Origin: Marinococcus halotolerans DSM 16375
GTDB taxonomy: Bacteria; Bacillota; Bacilli; Bacillales; Marinococcaceae
Assembly (NCBI RefSeq): GCF_000420725.1
Contig: NZ_ATVM01000022.1
Coordinates: 1 to 47,537, forward strand
DNA length: 47,537 nt
Direction: 5' to 3'
The translations under genes and the position numbers were made by a program. The notes beneath the pieces were generated by a model, which saw only the letters and a program-made list of their open reading frames with translations, ran no database searches and was not told the origin of the DNA. Positions 1 through 7,765 of this stretch are shown here, piece by piece (the first letter of the stretch is position 1; each line of letters opens with the position of its first letter).

Positions 1-261
1 GAGCACCCCACGTTACTTACCTTTTATGATTTCCCGTCCGCCATCTGGCGGAGCCTGTATTCCACCAATCTCATCGAATCGTTCAACAAGCAGCTGAAAA
101 AATACGTTAAACGCAAAGAACAGTTTCCGAATGAAGCGTCCATCGAACGGTTTTTGGTCAGCCGGTTCGACGCGTACAATCAAAAGTTTTCCACCCGCTG
201 TCACCTGGGCTTCGCCCAGGCCCAACATCAATTGGAAGAGATGTTTCAACGGCAGGGTTAA
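1..261 (+). CDS. IS256-family (mutator-type) transposase, C-terminal part
   Basis: This open frame enters from the left edge of the window and stops at 259-261, so only the last 86 residues are visible. It contains STNLIESFNKQLKK followed by a charged, helical tail, which is the typical C-terminal end of IS256/mutator DDE transposases just after the catalytic glutamate region. The protein would cut and join the element ends. An end-like sequence (about 284-310) follows the stop at the expected distance, so the element probably ends there. The 5' part lies outside the window, so whether the transposase is intact cannot be judged. The minus-strand frame over the same bases is a shadow. Confidence 0.85.
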   Translation, partial: EHPTLLTFYDFPSAIWRSLYSTNLIESFNKQLKKYVKRKEQFPNEASIERFLVSRFDAYNQKFSTRCHLGFAQAQHQLEEMFQRQG

Positions 262-283
262 CTTCAAGGCTGGAAGAGGACAG

Positions 284-312
284 CCGTTTACACAAAATTA
301 TTGACGGTCCCG
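284..312 (+). mobile_element. Right end (terminal inverted repeat) of the IS256-family element
   Basis: About 23 bases after the transposase stop comes CGTTTACACAAAATTATTGA, followed by CGGTCCC. It resembles the ends of IS256-family elements, which commonly carry a TTTACACAAA...TTGAC motif. Downstream the sequence switches abruptly to a hydrophobic reading frame that belongs to another gene. The left end and the 8-9 bp target duplication lie outside the window, so the exact boundary is inferred. Confidence 0.6.
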
Positions 313-414
313 GCCCTGGCTCTGCAAAACAGACTGCTGATTATCCTCAGTGTCCTTCTGCTGCTGATGCCGTTTATTACCGTTGGCTTCTTCTGGGTGC
401 TCCAGTACATCTGA
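313..414 (+). pseudogene. C-terminal remnant of a membrane protein interrupted by the IS
   Basis: Directly after the IS end an open frame runs to TGA at 412-414 and reads ALALQNRLLIILSVLLLLMP followed by FITVGFFWVLQYI, a clear terminal transmembrane helix with a short tail. There is no start codon or ribosome site, so it looks like the last ~33 codons of a gene whose 5' part lies on the other side of the IS. The family is not recognisable from so short a stretch. Reading the region left of the element would show whether the rest is there. Confidence 0.45.
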
Positions 415-815
415 TTAATCGTTTCATATTTTCGTACATAGTTAAAGCCGGCGTTTTCCAGTTTTTATCGGTTGCGGATATTTTTCAAATGTGCATTGTT
501 GAAATCATCAATAGACCTGTGAGAGTATATAAAAATACTAAGCAGCGATCCTCCTAAACCGGCAAATTATACCAGTAAATTCCCTGTCTGCCCCCTGGGC
601 CAATACGCTATCATAATTAGTACGTTTACTTATATTCATTAGGGGTTATATATAAAGATATTAAAACGAGCAGACAGCGGAGCCGAAAGACGGAGGACCA
701 TTAAGCAGGCACACATGATAAAACTAAGACTGCGGGGGAAGCACAGGAGACGTTACGTAATTAGGTAAGGGGAAACAAAGAAGCATGCGGATTGTGCTTT
801 AGCTTTGTGCTATTG
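415..815. other. Intergenic stretch without a recognisable gene
   Basis: About 400 bp of AT-rich sequence with no open frame of note and no clear hairpin. It lies between the IS-interrupted gene remnant and the small ORF at 831. It may carry the promoter of that ORF, but I see no convincing -35/-10 pair. Confidence 0.4.
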
Positions 816-830
816 AAAGGGGTATTTTTT

Positions 831-1115
831 ATGCAGGAGCAATGCGAAAATATCACGCTGGACGACATTATGTTAACGTGTGACGGATACTTACATGTAG
901 TAATGGAAGGGGAGCGGTCCTTGCATTTAAAGGACAATGACGGCTTTCGTTACTACTATGACAAAAAAACGCAATGGATTTACGCAGAGAATGGCAGGGG
1001 CGGATGGAACTTCCTGGATATCGTCGAGAAGCCCCAAACCACCTCATACCGAAGCACCGTGCTTGAACGGGTGAAGCTGAGGCTTAAAAAAGTGAAGTGG
1101 GCTTTTGATAATTAA
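831..1115 (+). CDS. Hypothetical 94-residue protein
   Basis: The protein starts MQEQCENITLDDIMLTCDGY and is rich in aromatic and charged residues, ending in a basic stretch with RVKLRLKKVKWAFDN. I chose ATG 831 because GAAAGGGG lies about 8 bases upstream. The longer in-frame ATG at 792 has no ribosome site. No signal peptide or membrane helix is visible. The middle part (HLKDNDGFRYYYDKKTQWIY) alternates like beta strands. I do not recognise a family. It is monocistronic and followed by a strong terminator at 1160-1190. Confidence 0.55.
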   Translation: MQEQCENITLDDIMLTCDGYLHVVMEGERSLHLKDNDGFRYYYDKKTQWIYAENGRGGWNFLDIVEKPQTTSYRSTVLERVKLRLKKVKWAFDN

Positions 1116-1159
1116 TAAAGGCGAAGTGCTGCGCTTCAATGAAAAGCTGCGATAGATAG

Positions 1160-1190
1160 GCGGAGGCCCCCATGCCGGGGTCTCCGCTTT
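1160..1190 (+). terminator. Intrinsic terminator after the 94-residue ORF
   Basis: GCGGAGGCCCC and CGGGGTCTCCGC form a GC-rich stem with a tiny loop, followed by TTTTTAT. It ends the plus-strand transcript of the 831 gene. Confidence 0.75.
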
Positions 1191-1197
1191 TTATGCG

Positions 1198-1229
1198 CAA
1201 AAAAGCGGCCCCCGTTTTGAAGGCCGCTT
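1198..1229 (-). terminator. Intrinsic terminator of the alkaline phosphatase gene
   Basis: Read on the minus strand, AAGCGGCC ... GGCCGCTT forms the stem and is followed by a run of T. It lies 15 bases after the phoA-like stop codon. Confidence 0.75.
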
Positions 1230-1243
1230 ATGAGCGTGAAATG

Positions 1244-2581
1244 CTATTTCATTGCCTGCTGCATCGCGTCAAATACTTCTGTGTTCTGTAAGTTTCCGGA
1301 GAAGGCTTCTTCGCCAGGCCCTTCCGCGTAAGCGGTAATATCCACCGCTGTATGATCTGTACTCGTCCAGTCAATACCGGAGCGTTCGCTCAATACATGG
1401 TTAAACCCAAGCTCAAGCGTTTCGGCTTCTTCCACCATCGTTTGTTCCTCGTCGGTCATCGTCATGCCGGTATGCTCTTCAAATACTTCGGCCGGAGTCT
1501 CATCTCCGAGAAGAACCTGCTCCTGCATGGCTGCCCCGGTTGCTTCTACGTCCTTCAGGCTGGAAGGATGGTTTTCCTCTGTGGCTTCACTGGCGCTTCC
1601 GCCTGTGTCGTGGTCACTCGCGACAACGACGAGCGTATCTTCGTGCTCCTCCGAGTAAGCCGTCGCTTCCTCCACCGCCTGTTCAAAGGCTTCGGTATCA
1701 GACATCATCCAGGCAGGGTCGTTGGCGTGGCCGGCCCAGTCAATCTGGCTGCCCTCAACCATAAGGAAGAAGCCGTCCTCATCCTGCGACAGGTGGTCAA
1801 TCGCCGAGGAGGTCATTTCGGAAAGGGATGGCTGCACCGGGCTCTGCTCCATAGAGGTGTTCATTGCGTCATCTGCAAACAATCCCATGATCCGCTCGCC
1901 GTCTGCCTCATCCATGGCGCGCTCGGTTTCCACATATTCAAACCCGGCATCAACGGCATGGTCAATGTAGTTTTCGCCGTCTTCGCGGATGCCGCCTTCC
2001 GATTCCGGCAGGAAGTGCTCACGTCCGCCGCCGTACATCAGATCAAGGTTTTCATTTTCAGCCATCTGCTTTGCGATTTCAGTATAGTTATTGCGGTCTT
2101 CAACGTTAGAAGCAAAAACGGCCGGAGTGGCATGCGTAATGGTCGATGTGGCTACGAGTCCGGTGGATTTGCCCATGTCGGCAGCTTCATCCAGAATGGA
2201 GGACTTGGACTCGCCGTCCGGTGTCATGCCGATCATTCCGTTGTTCGTCCGTTCGCCGATGGCGTAAGCCGTCCCCGCAGCCGCTGAGTCCGTGATGACA
2301 GCGTCAGCGGAGGAGGTATCCACCTTGCCGGTCGTCATATCCCGCTCTTCCCATACCGGCTCTCCGTCTTTATAAAGGCTGTAGTTTTTCGATACGCTGT
2401 CCGAGAACCCGTCGGGAATCATGAGAATCACGTTTTGAGCCTGCGCTTCCTCGGCGGCCGGCTTTGTCTCTCCGGCTGAATCGTTGCTGCCGTCATTTTC
2501 CGATGCCATCGCGGTGCTTGCTACCAATCCGCTTGCCCCTAACAGTAAGGCTGCTTTCGTCGAACGCTTCCACTTGCTCAT
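1244..2581 (-). CDS. phoA: Secreted alkaline phosphatase
   Basis: A 445-residue PhoA-family enzyme that hydrolyses phosphomonoesters outside the membrane using two zinc ions and one magnesium. The N-terminus (MSKWKRSTKAALLLGASGLVASTAMA) is a Sec signal peptide with an AMA-S cleavage site near residue 26. Family motifs appear in order: VILMIPDG (metal aspartate), TDSAAAGTAYA (catalytic serine), VEGSQIDWAGH (metal ligands), ASDHDTGG and STDHTAVD (C-terminal metal histidine). The length matches Bacillus PhoA/PhoB. The mature protein is extremely rich in Asp and Glu, as in halophile enzymes. The start at 2581 has an AGGGGG site close upstream, and a Pho-box-like array lies before it. It is transcribed alone. 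Confidence 0.93.
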   Translation of the reverse strand: MSKWKRSTKAALLLGASGLVASTAMASENDGSNDSAGETKPAAEEAQAQNVILMIPDGFSDSVSKNYSLYKDGEPVWEERDMTTGKVDTSSADAVITDSAAAGTAYAIGERTNNGMIGMTPDGESKSSILDEAADMGKSTGLVATSTITHATPAVFASNVEDRNNYTEIAKQMAENENLDLMYGGGREHFLPESEGGIREDGENYIDHAVDAGFEYVETERAMDEADGERIMGLFADDAMNTSMEQSPVQPSLSEMTSSAIDHLSQDEDGFFLMVEGSQIDWAGHANDPAWMMSDTEAFEQAVEEATAYSEEHEDTLVVVASDHDTGGSASEATEENHPSSLKDVEATGAAMQEQVLLGDETPAEVFEEHTGMTMTDEEQTMVEEAETLELGFNHVLSERSGIDWTSTDHTAVDITAYAEGPGEEAFSGNLQNTEVFDAMQQAMK

Positions 2582-2644
2582 TCAATGACCCCCTATATGT
2601 TTTTAGCCGTGGATAACTCCACGCCCCTTACTATAAATAGATTT

Positions 2645-2683
2645 TATGAAGCGAATATTAGTTTCATTTAAACATCGTGTAAA
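2645..2683 (-). promoter_or_regulatory. Pho-box-like repeats upstream of phoA
   Basis: On the minus strand four hexamers recur at exact 11-bp steps: TTTACA (2683-2678), TTTAAA (2672-2667), CTAATA (2661-2656) and TTCATA (2650-2645). This spacing fits the PhoP box, direct TTAACA-like repeats every 11 bp. The first, second and fourth fit the consensus reasonably; the third is poor. A TATAGT-like -10 follows near 2630. The position ahead of an alkaline phosphatase supports PhoPR control, but the match is imperfect. Confidence 0.5.
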
Positions 2684-2737
2684 GAAGATAATGGCAACAG
2701 TGCCAAAAGCTTCATATTAAATTTATAGTCTTTGAGA

Positions 2738-2803
2738 TCAATTAAACGAATGTTTGACTGTTTCATTAAAAAAGTATAAGATTCAATTAAACAAACATTT
2801 AAT
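2738..2803 (+). promoter_or_regulatory. cadC-cadA promoter with two CadC/ArsR-type operators
   Basis: A promoter TTGACT (2754-2759), 17-bp spacer, TAAGAT (2777-2782) is bracketed by two related palindromes. Each starts TCAATTAAAC: ATTAAA-CGAATG-TTTGAC (2741-2758) over the -35, and ATTAAA-CAAACA-TTTAAT (2786-2803), with perfect 6-bp arms, just downstream of the -10. Repressors of the CadC/SmtB family bind AT-rich dyads of this kind and block RNA polymerase until Cd, Pb or Zn binds. The copy at 2786 ends 24 bases before the cadC start. Confidence 0.72.
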
Positions 2804-2827
2804 CGTTAAATTGAAGGGAAGATAGGT

Positions 2828-3199
2828 ATGGCTAAAACAAACGAACAGTGTGACATATATTGCTACGACCCGGAAAAGGTGGCCCGCGTTCAGGATCAGG
2901 TGGGGCAGGTGGATGCACGAAGCGCCTCGCAGTGGTTCAAGGTGCTTGCCGACGAAACCCGCTACAAGGTAGCTTACGCCCTGAACGTCGAGGGAGAGCT
3001 TTGCGGGTGTGACCTGGCAAATATTCTTGGGACTTCAACCGCGACGGTGTCTCATCATTTACGGATTTTAAAGCAGGCAGGTGCCGTCACTTACCGCCGC
3101 GAGGGAAAACTGGTGTTCTATACCCTGGCCGGAAATCAGATCACTCATCTGCTTGGAGGCATGGAGCCAGAAAAGGAGGAGAAGCCGCTTGGCATCTAA
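2828..3199 (+). CDS. cadC: CadC-type ArsR/SmtB metal-sensing repressor
   Basis: A 123-residue winged-helix repressor of the Cd/Pb/Zn efflux operon. It has the N-terminal cysteine arm of CadC (C8 and C12 in QCDIYCYD) and the ELCGCD motif (C59, C61) in front of the recognition helix (TSTATVSHHLRILKQAGAV). These four cysteines correspond to the thiolate metal site described in Staphylococcus CadC. The wing is YRREGKLVFYTL. The start ATG 2828 follows GAAGGGAAGATAGG. The operators at 2738-2803 suggest autoregulation. The gene overlaps the cadA start by 11 bases, so the two are translationally coupled. Confidence 0.9.
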   Translation: MAKTNEQCDIYCYDPEKVARVQDQVGQVDARSASQWFKVLADETRYKVAYALNVEGELCGCDLANILGTSTATVSHHLRILKQAGAVTYRREGKLVFYTLAGNQITHLLGGMEPEKEEKPLGI

Positions 3200-5720
3200 A
3201 GAGGAAACCCTTGAACGAAAATCATCGGAGGAAGCATGCTCCTGCTGCAGCGAGGAAGCATCCAGCCGGCCGTCTGCGTCGCGGTCCTTTTCCATCCAAT
3301 TGACCCCGGTCGAAGAGACGTCGTGCTGCAGTTCGGATAGGGCGGAGGAGGACTGCTGCGCACCGGAGGAGCATGCAGGGCAGACGAAGCCAGAAAAAAT
3401 TTCACCAACGAACGCGTATACCTTCCAGGTGGAGGGAATGGACTGCCCGTCGTGCGCCGCTACGCTGCAAAAGGGCGTCTACCGCTTACCCGGCGTCCAG
3501 GAGGCGAAGGTACAGTACTCGAGCGGCAGCATGCAGGTGTCCACTGATGGCACGCTGGCTCCGGCAGTGATTCAGCAAACGGTGCAGCGGCTCGGGTACG
3601 ACACAGAGCTTCCGGCATCGGAGGCGGGAGAAGCGTATAACATTTACGGTATGGACTGCGGCTCGTGCGCCGCGACGGTCAGCAAACACTTTGCGCAGCT
3701 TGACGGCGTGCGCGACGTCCAGGTGCAGTTTGCGACGGGAAAGATGACCCTCGATCACGAGCTGTCGCAGGAAACGGTAAAAACGGAGGTCCGCCGGCTC
3801 GGGTTTGAGGCGGCTCCGGTCACAGAGCGCCGTGCTTCCCCCGGTCAGCCGGAAGCCTCCCCGCTCCGCGGAACGGTGAATACAATCATTTCCGGCGGCC
3901 TTCTGCTTGCCGGCATTGCCAGTTCGCTGACGCCGGTTCCGGCCATCATTTCGATTATTCTGTATCTCTCGGTTATTGTCGTCGGAGGCTATAAGCCGGC
4001 AAAAAGTGCTTATTTTGCCATTAAAAGCCGGTCGCTCGATATGAACGTACTCATGATGGGCGCTGCGATCGGGGCACCGCTTATCGGAGAATACTTTGAA
4101 GGGGCGCTGGTCGTCTGGCTGTTTGCGCTCGGCAATGCGCTGCAGCAGTATTCGGTGGCGAAAACGCGCAAGTCGATCAGCCACCTGATGGACCTCGCCC
4201 CGGCCGAAGCCTGGGTAAAGACGGAAAACACGTGGGCCCGGCGTCCGGTGGAGGAGGTCCGTCTCGGACAGACGATGCTCATTAAGCCGGGAGAAAAGAT
4301 ACCGCTCGACGGCACCATTCGCAAAGGCAACTCGATGGTCGACCAGTCGCCGATCACCGGGGAATCGCTCCCGATTGATAAAGCGTCCGGAGATAAGGTA
4401 TATGCCGGCACGCTGAATGACTTCGGCAGCCTGGAGGTTGAAGTGACCGCACGTCCGGAGGACACGACGCTTGCACGGATTATTCATTTAGTGGAAGAAG
4501 CACAGGAGCAGCAGGCGCCAACCCAGAGCTTTGTGGACCGGTTTGCGGCTGTGTATACTCCGATTGTGTTTGCCGCTGCGATTGCGGTCATTGTCGTACC
4601 GCCGGTCATTGGTTTTGGCGGCTGGGCGGACTGGGTGTACCGGGGGCTGGCGCTGCTCGTGGTGGCCTGCCCGTGTGCGCTCGTCATTTCGACGCCGGTC
4701 GCTATCGTGTCGGCTATCGGCAATGCGGCCAAGCAGGGCGTGCTGATTAAAGGCGGAGCCTTTCTTGAAGCTGCCGGCACCCTGAATGCCCTGGCCTTTG
4801 ATAAGACGGGTACACTCACCGAAGGCAGACCCGTCGTGGAAAAGGTTTATGCGGCAGACGGCGACGAGGACCGGCTGCTGTCGGTTGCGTCGACCCTGGA
4901 GGCGTACTCCAACCACCCGATCGCCCGCGCAATTACGGCGCATGCCGGGGAACAGAAGGTATCCTCCCTTGATGGAACGAATTTTTACGCGGAGCCGGGA
5001 AAAGGCGTCGCCGGGACCATTGAAGGCAGAGCGTATGCTGCTGGAAAGCCGGAGTGGCTGAAGGAGCAGGGCGTTCAGACGGAAAAATTCGAAGAAGAAG
5101 TCGAGAAGCTTCAAAACGAAGGCATGACCGTCGTGCTAATCGGAAACGGGGAAAGCGTTCTGGGCTACGTAGGCGTTGCCGACAAAATCCGCCCGATGTC
5201 CTCGGAAGCGGTACAATCGCTTCATAAAAACGGCATCCGTGAATTGACCGTCCTTACCGGTGACAATGAAGGCACCGCCGCAAAAATTGCGGGCCAGGCG
5301 AACATTGACCGGTACATGGCGGGGCTGCTGCCGGAGGATAAAGCTAAAGCCGTGCGCACCCTGCAGCAGGAGGGCCGCCGGGTCGGCATGATAGGTGACG
5401 GCATCAATGACGCGCCCGCGCTTGCCACCGCGGATATTGGTATTGCGATGGGAGGAGCCGGAGCAGATACCTCAATGGAAGCCGCCGACATCGTGCTGAT
5501 GGCGGATAATCTTGAAAAGCTTCCGTATACGATCCGGCTCAGCCGCAAGGCGCTTGGTATCATTAAGCAGAACATCTGGTTTGCGGTGCTGATTAAAGTG
5601 GCCGCGCTGGCCCTGATCGTGCCGGACCTGTTGACGCTGTGGATGGCGGTGCTAAGCGATACCGGAGCAGCACTCATTGTTGTCGCAAACAGCCTGAGGC
5701 TGTTCCGGCTGCGTGGATAG
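3189..5720 (+). CDS. cadA: P1B-type Cd/Zn/Pb-exporting ATPase
   Basis: This 843-residue P-type ATPase pumps soft divalent metals out of the cytoplasm. I place the start at TTG 3189, inside cadC, because AAGGAGGA ends 9 bases before it. The longer ATG frame from 3081 only reads through cadC. Domain order: an unusual cysteine-rich N-tail (CSCC, SCC, DCC pairs, about residues 15-60), two HMA domains with GMDCPSC (C86, C89) and GMDCGSC (C157, C160), membrane helices, the TGES actuator loop, CPC in helix 6 (C494-C496), DKTGTLTEG with phosphorylated D538, the SNHP nucleotide site and GDGINDAPAL. The CPC motif and CadC partner point to Cd/Zn/Pb rather than Cu. A terminator follows at once. Confidence 0.93.
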   Translation: MASKEETLERKSSEEACSCCSEEASSRPSASRSFSIQLTPVEETSCCSSDRAEEDCCAPEEHAGQTKPEKISPTNAYTFQVEGMDCPSCAATLQKGVYRLPGVQEAKVQYSSGSMQVSTDGTLAPAVIQQTVQRLGYDTELPASEAGEAYNIYGMDCGSCAATVSKHFAQLDGVRDVQVQFATGKMTLDHELSQETVKTEVRRLGFEAAPVTERRASPGQPEASPLRGTVNTIISGGLLLAGIASSLTPVPAIISIILYLSVIVVGGYKPAKSAYFAIKSRSLDMNVLMMGAAIGAPLIGEYFEGALVVWLFALGNALQQYSVAKTRKSISHLMDLAPAEAWVKTENTWARRPVEEVRLGQTMLIKPGEKIPLDGTIRKGNSMVDQSPITGESLPIDKASGDKVYAGTLNDFGSLEVEVTARPEDTTLARIIHLVEEAQEQQAPTQSFVDRFAAVYTPIVFAAAIAVIVVPPVIGFGGWADWVYRGLALLVVACPCALVISTPVAIVSAIGNAAKQGVLIKGGAFLEAAGTLNALAFDKTGTLTEGRPVVEKVYAADGDEDRLLSVASTLEAYSNHPIARAITAHAGEQKVSSLDGTNFYAEPGKGVAGTIEGRAYAAGKPEWLKEQGVQTEKFEEEVEKLQNEGMTVVLIGNGESVLGYVGVADKIRPMSSEAVQSLHKNGIRELTVLTGDNEGTAAKIAGQANIDRYMAGLLPEDKAKAVRTLQQEGRRVGMIGDGINDAPALATADIGIAMGGAGADTSMEAADIVLMADNLEKLPYTIRLSRKALGIIKQNIWFAVLIKVAALALIVPDLLTLWMAVLSDTGAALIVVANSLRLFRLRG

Positions 5721-5738
5721 CTGGCAGCCATATAAATG

Positions 5739-5772
5739 TAAAAGCCAGGCGGGCGGTCCGTCTGGCTTTTTT
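5739..5772. terminator. Bidirectional terminator between cadA and znuA
   Basis: AAAAGCCAG ... CTGGCTTTT with a GC-rich loop, flanked by A-runs and T-runs on both sides, placed between two convergent genes. It can serve both. Confidence 0.75.
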
Positions 5773-5777
5773 GCTGT

Positions 5778-6839
5778 TTACTGATTTAACGCCTGCTCGA
5801 GGCTTTTAATGTTGTCTTCCATTAAAGAGACGTAGGTGGCGTCATTTTCAATATCTTCCTCCATGATGCTCGAAAGGTTGTGCAGGTAGGCGACATCTGC
5901 GCCAATTTCGTCCTGCACGGTTTCTGCTGTTTTCGATGGGATGTTTTGCTCGAGCAGCACCGTATGAATATCATTTTCTTCCGCGGTGGCGACAATATCG
6001 TTAATTTCCTGCACAGAAGGCTCATCCTGGGCGTTAATTCCGCTTACGGGGATTTGCTCGAAGCCGTACCTCTCCTCCCAGTAGCCGTACGCCGCGTGGG
6101 AGACGATAAACTGATTGCTGTCACTATTGTCAGCCGCGTCCTGAAAACCCTGGTCGATGTCTTCAAGGTCGGACGCGAGCGCCTGATAGTTTTCCTCAAA
6201 AGTTTTTTCCTGATCCGGCATTTGCCGGACTAACTCGTTTTTAATACTTTCAGCAGCCTGCTGGGCACGGACCGGATCGAGCCATACGTGAGGGTCCACG
6301 CCGCCGTGGCTGTGATCGTGTTCTTCTTCATCATGGCCGTGGTCATGGGCGTGCTCTTCTTCCTCGTGGCTGTGGCCTTCTTCGTCGTGACTGTGCTCAT
6401 GACCGTTGTCATGGCTGTGATTGTGCTCCTCCGACGTATCCAGAAGTTCCATATTATTTGTCAGCTCCAGCACTTCGACATTTTCGCCGTCTACCGTACG
6501 TTTCGCTTCGTCCGCGAAGCCTTCCATACCACTGCCGGTCATAATAAACACATCGCCTTCGGCAATATCGGTCAACGTCTGGGGCGTCGGGTCAAAGGAA
6601 TGGGCGTTGGAGCCGGGAGGGACGACGTTTTCGACATCCACATAGTCACCGCCGATTTGTTTGGCAAAATCCTCCCAGGCGAACAGGGTGGTGTAGACAT
6701 CCAGCTTTTCGTTTTGTGTCTGCTGCTGCTCATTACTGTCACCGGAGGCGTTTTGCTGATTATTATCACTGGTGCTGCAGGCCTGGAGCATGAGAGCTCC
6801 GGCTGCGAGCGAGGCGCCTAAAGCGGCTTGTTTTTTCAT
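5778..6839 (-). CDS. znuA: Zinc ABC transporter substrate-binding lipoprotein (ZnuA/AdcA type)
   Basis: A 353-residue cluster A-I solute-binding protein that captures zinc outside the membrane. A lipoprotein signal ends LMLQAC (lipid-modified C21). A 50-residue histidine/acidic loop (about 125-185, with many HSHD and HEHSH units) precedes VDPHVWLDP, the conserved metal-site motif. Later HAAYGYWEERYG and the helical C-terminal lobe fit ZnuA. The gene lies 45 bases downstream of the ZinT-domain gene and has no Zur box of its own, so it is probably the second gene of that operon. In many Firmicutes AdcA is a ZnuA-ZinT fusion; here the two parts are separate genes. The partner ABC ATPase and permease are not in the window. 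Confidence 0.92.
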   Translation of the reverse strand: MKKQAALGASLAAGALMLQACSTSDNNQQNASGDSNEQQQTQNEKLDVYTTLFAWEDFAKQIGGDYVDVENVVPPGSNAHSFDPTPQTLTDIAEGDVFIMTGSGMEGFADEAKRTVDGENVEVLELTNNMELLDTSEEHNHSHDNGHEHSHDEEGHSHEEEEHAHDHGHDEEEHDHSHGGVDPHVWLDPVRAQQAAESIKNELVRQMPDQEKTFEENYQALASDLEDIDQGFQDAADNSDSNQFIVSHAAYGYWEERYGFEQIPVSGINAQDEPSVQEINDIVATAEENDIHTVLLEQNIPSKTAETVQDEIGADVAYLHNLSSIMEEDIENDATYVSLMEDNIKSLEQALNQ

Positions 6840-6884
6840 CTATATTCGTTCCTTTCATAAGTAGCTTGCTGGTTGGGGGAAGGA

Positions 6885-7700
6885 TTAATGCGCAATCATT
6901 TCATGGGTGATTTCTTCGCCGTCCATGTCTGACGGATAGTAGGTTGGCCAGTTGTCCACTTCCTCGAGCAGCTCGTCGCTGTCATCACCCCAGTAGAGGT
7001 GGTAGTGCCCGGCATCGGTCGGATTGATATCGTGGTCGCTGAACTGAATGTACTCAGGCATGCCTTCGTCTCCTTGCTCAAGTTCAAAGACGTACCGGAC
7101 CCCGCGGTTGCCTGCTTCATACTCTAAAATTTCATGGCCGCCCGAAACATATTCGCCGCTCATTTCTTCTCCGTCCTTCACAAAGGTAACGATACCATCG
7201 TCTTCAATGGCGATTTCACTCACGTCGGTTTGATAGCCTTCCTCGTAGTATTCCTTGTATTCTTCCTGCGTCATTTCTCCGTCTTCCTCCGCCTTATGGG
7301 CGAAGACTTCATCGAGCGTCCCGTCCTCCAAATAAGGATAAACGGACTGCCAGTCGCCGGCCCAATCGGAAAGAGGGCGATCTTCTACTTCATCATTATA
7401 GAAAAAGCCGCTGTAAATACGCTCGGATTCGGCGTCCTGGCCATGGCTGTGATCATGGCTGTGGCTTTCTTCCTTCTCGTGGCTGTGATCGTGCTCATGC
7501 TCCTCGCTGTTATCACTGTCGGTCTCGTCAGCCTGTTCCTGGTCACTGCCTTGATTTTCTTCTGAGCTTTCCTGACTCTGTTTCTCGGATTCCGAAGCAT
7601 TTTCGCTTCCCGAGCCTTCCTCCGAAGCGCTGCCGCATCCTGTAATAATCATTGTGCTGACCGCGAGGGCACTTAATCCTTTTAATGGAAATTTTCTCAT
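6885..7700 (-). CDS. ZinT-domain zinc-binding lipoprotein
   Basis: A 271-residue lipoprotein with lipobox IITGCGS, a long Ser/Glu/Gln/His-rich linker (with HEHDHSHEKEESHSHDHSHG near residues 65-90), and a C-terminal ZinT (YodA) domain of about 180 residues. The domain is recognisable from RIYSGFFYNDEVEDRPLSDW, WQSVYPYLEDG, a central GEEMSGEYVSGGHEILEY region and the end DAGHYHLYWGDDSDELL. ZinT binds periplasmic or surface zinc and passes it to ZnuA-type receptors. I chose ATG 7700, preceded by AAGGAGTGG; the GTG at 7709 overlaps that site. A Zur box sits 20 bases upstream, so zinc starvation should induce it. Confidence 0.88.
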   Translation of the reverse strand: MRKFPLKGLSALAVSTMIITGCGSASEEGSGSENASESEKQSQESSEENQGSDQEQADETDSDNSEEHEHDHSHEKEESHSHDHSHGQDAESERIYSGFFYNDEVEDRPLSDWAGDWQSVYPYLEDGTLDEVFAHKAEEDGEMTQEEYKEYYEEGYQTDVSEIAIEDDGIVTFVKDGEEMSGEYVSGGHEILEYEAGNRGVRYVFELEQGDEGMPEYIQFSDHDINPTDAGHYHLYWGDDSDELLEEVDNWPTYYPSDMDGEEITHEMIAH

Positions 7701-7719
7701 GAATACCACTCCTTGTATT

Positions 7720-7738
7720 AATCGTAATCATTACGATT
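7720..7738. promoter_or_regulatory. Zur box in front of zinT-znuA
   Basis: AATCGTAATCATTACGATT is a perfect 9-1-9 palindrome matching the Bacillus Zur operator (AAATCGTAATNATTACGATTT). It lies between the zagA-like stop and the zinT start. Confidence 0.92.
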
Positions 7739-7765
7739 TATTTGTTAAAAAAATGCATGGACCAC

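Noticed and set aside
1352-2287. A 311-codon plus-strand frame antisense to the alkaline phosphatase gene
   Set aside because: It lies wholly opposite a well-supported GC-rich gene and reads as Cys/His/Arg-rich shadow sequence with no ribosome site.
3486-4487. A 333-codon minus-strand frame opposite cadA
   Set aside because: Typical shadow of a GC-rich ATPase gene; Arg-rich, no domain, no ribosome site.
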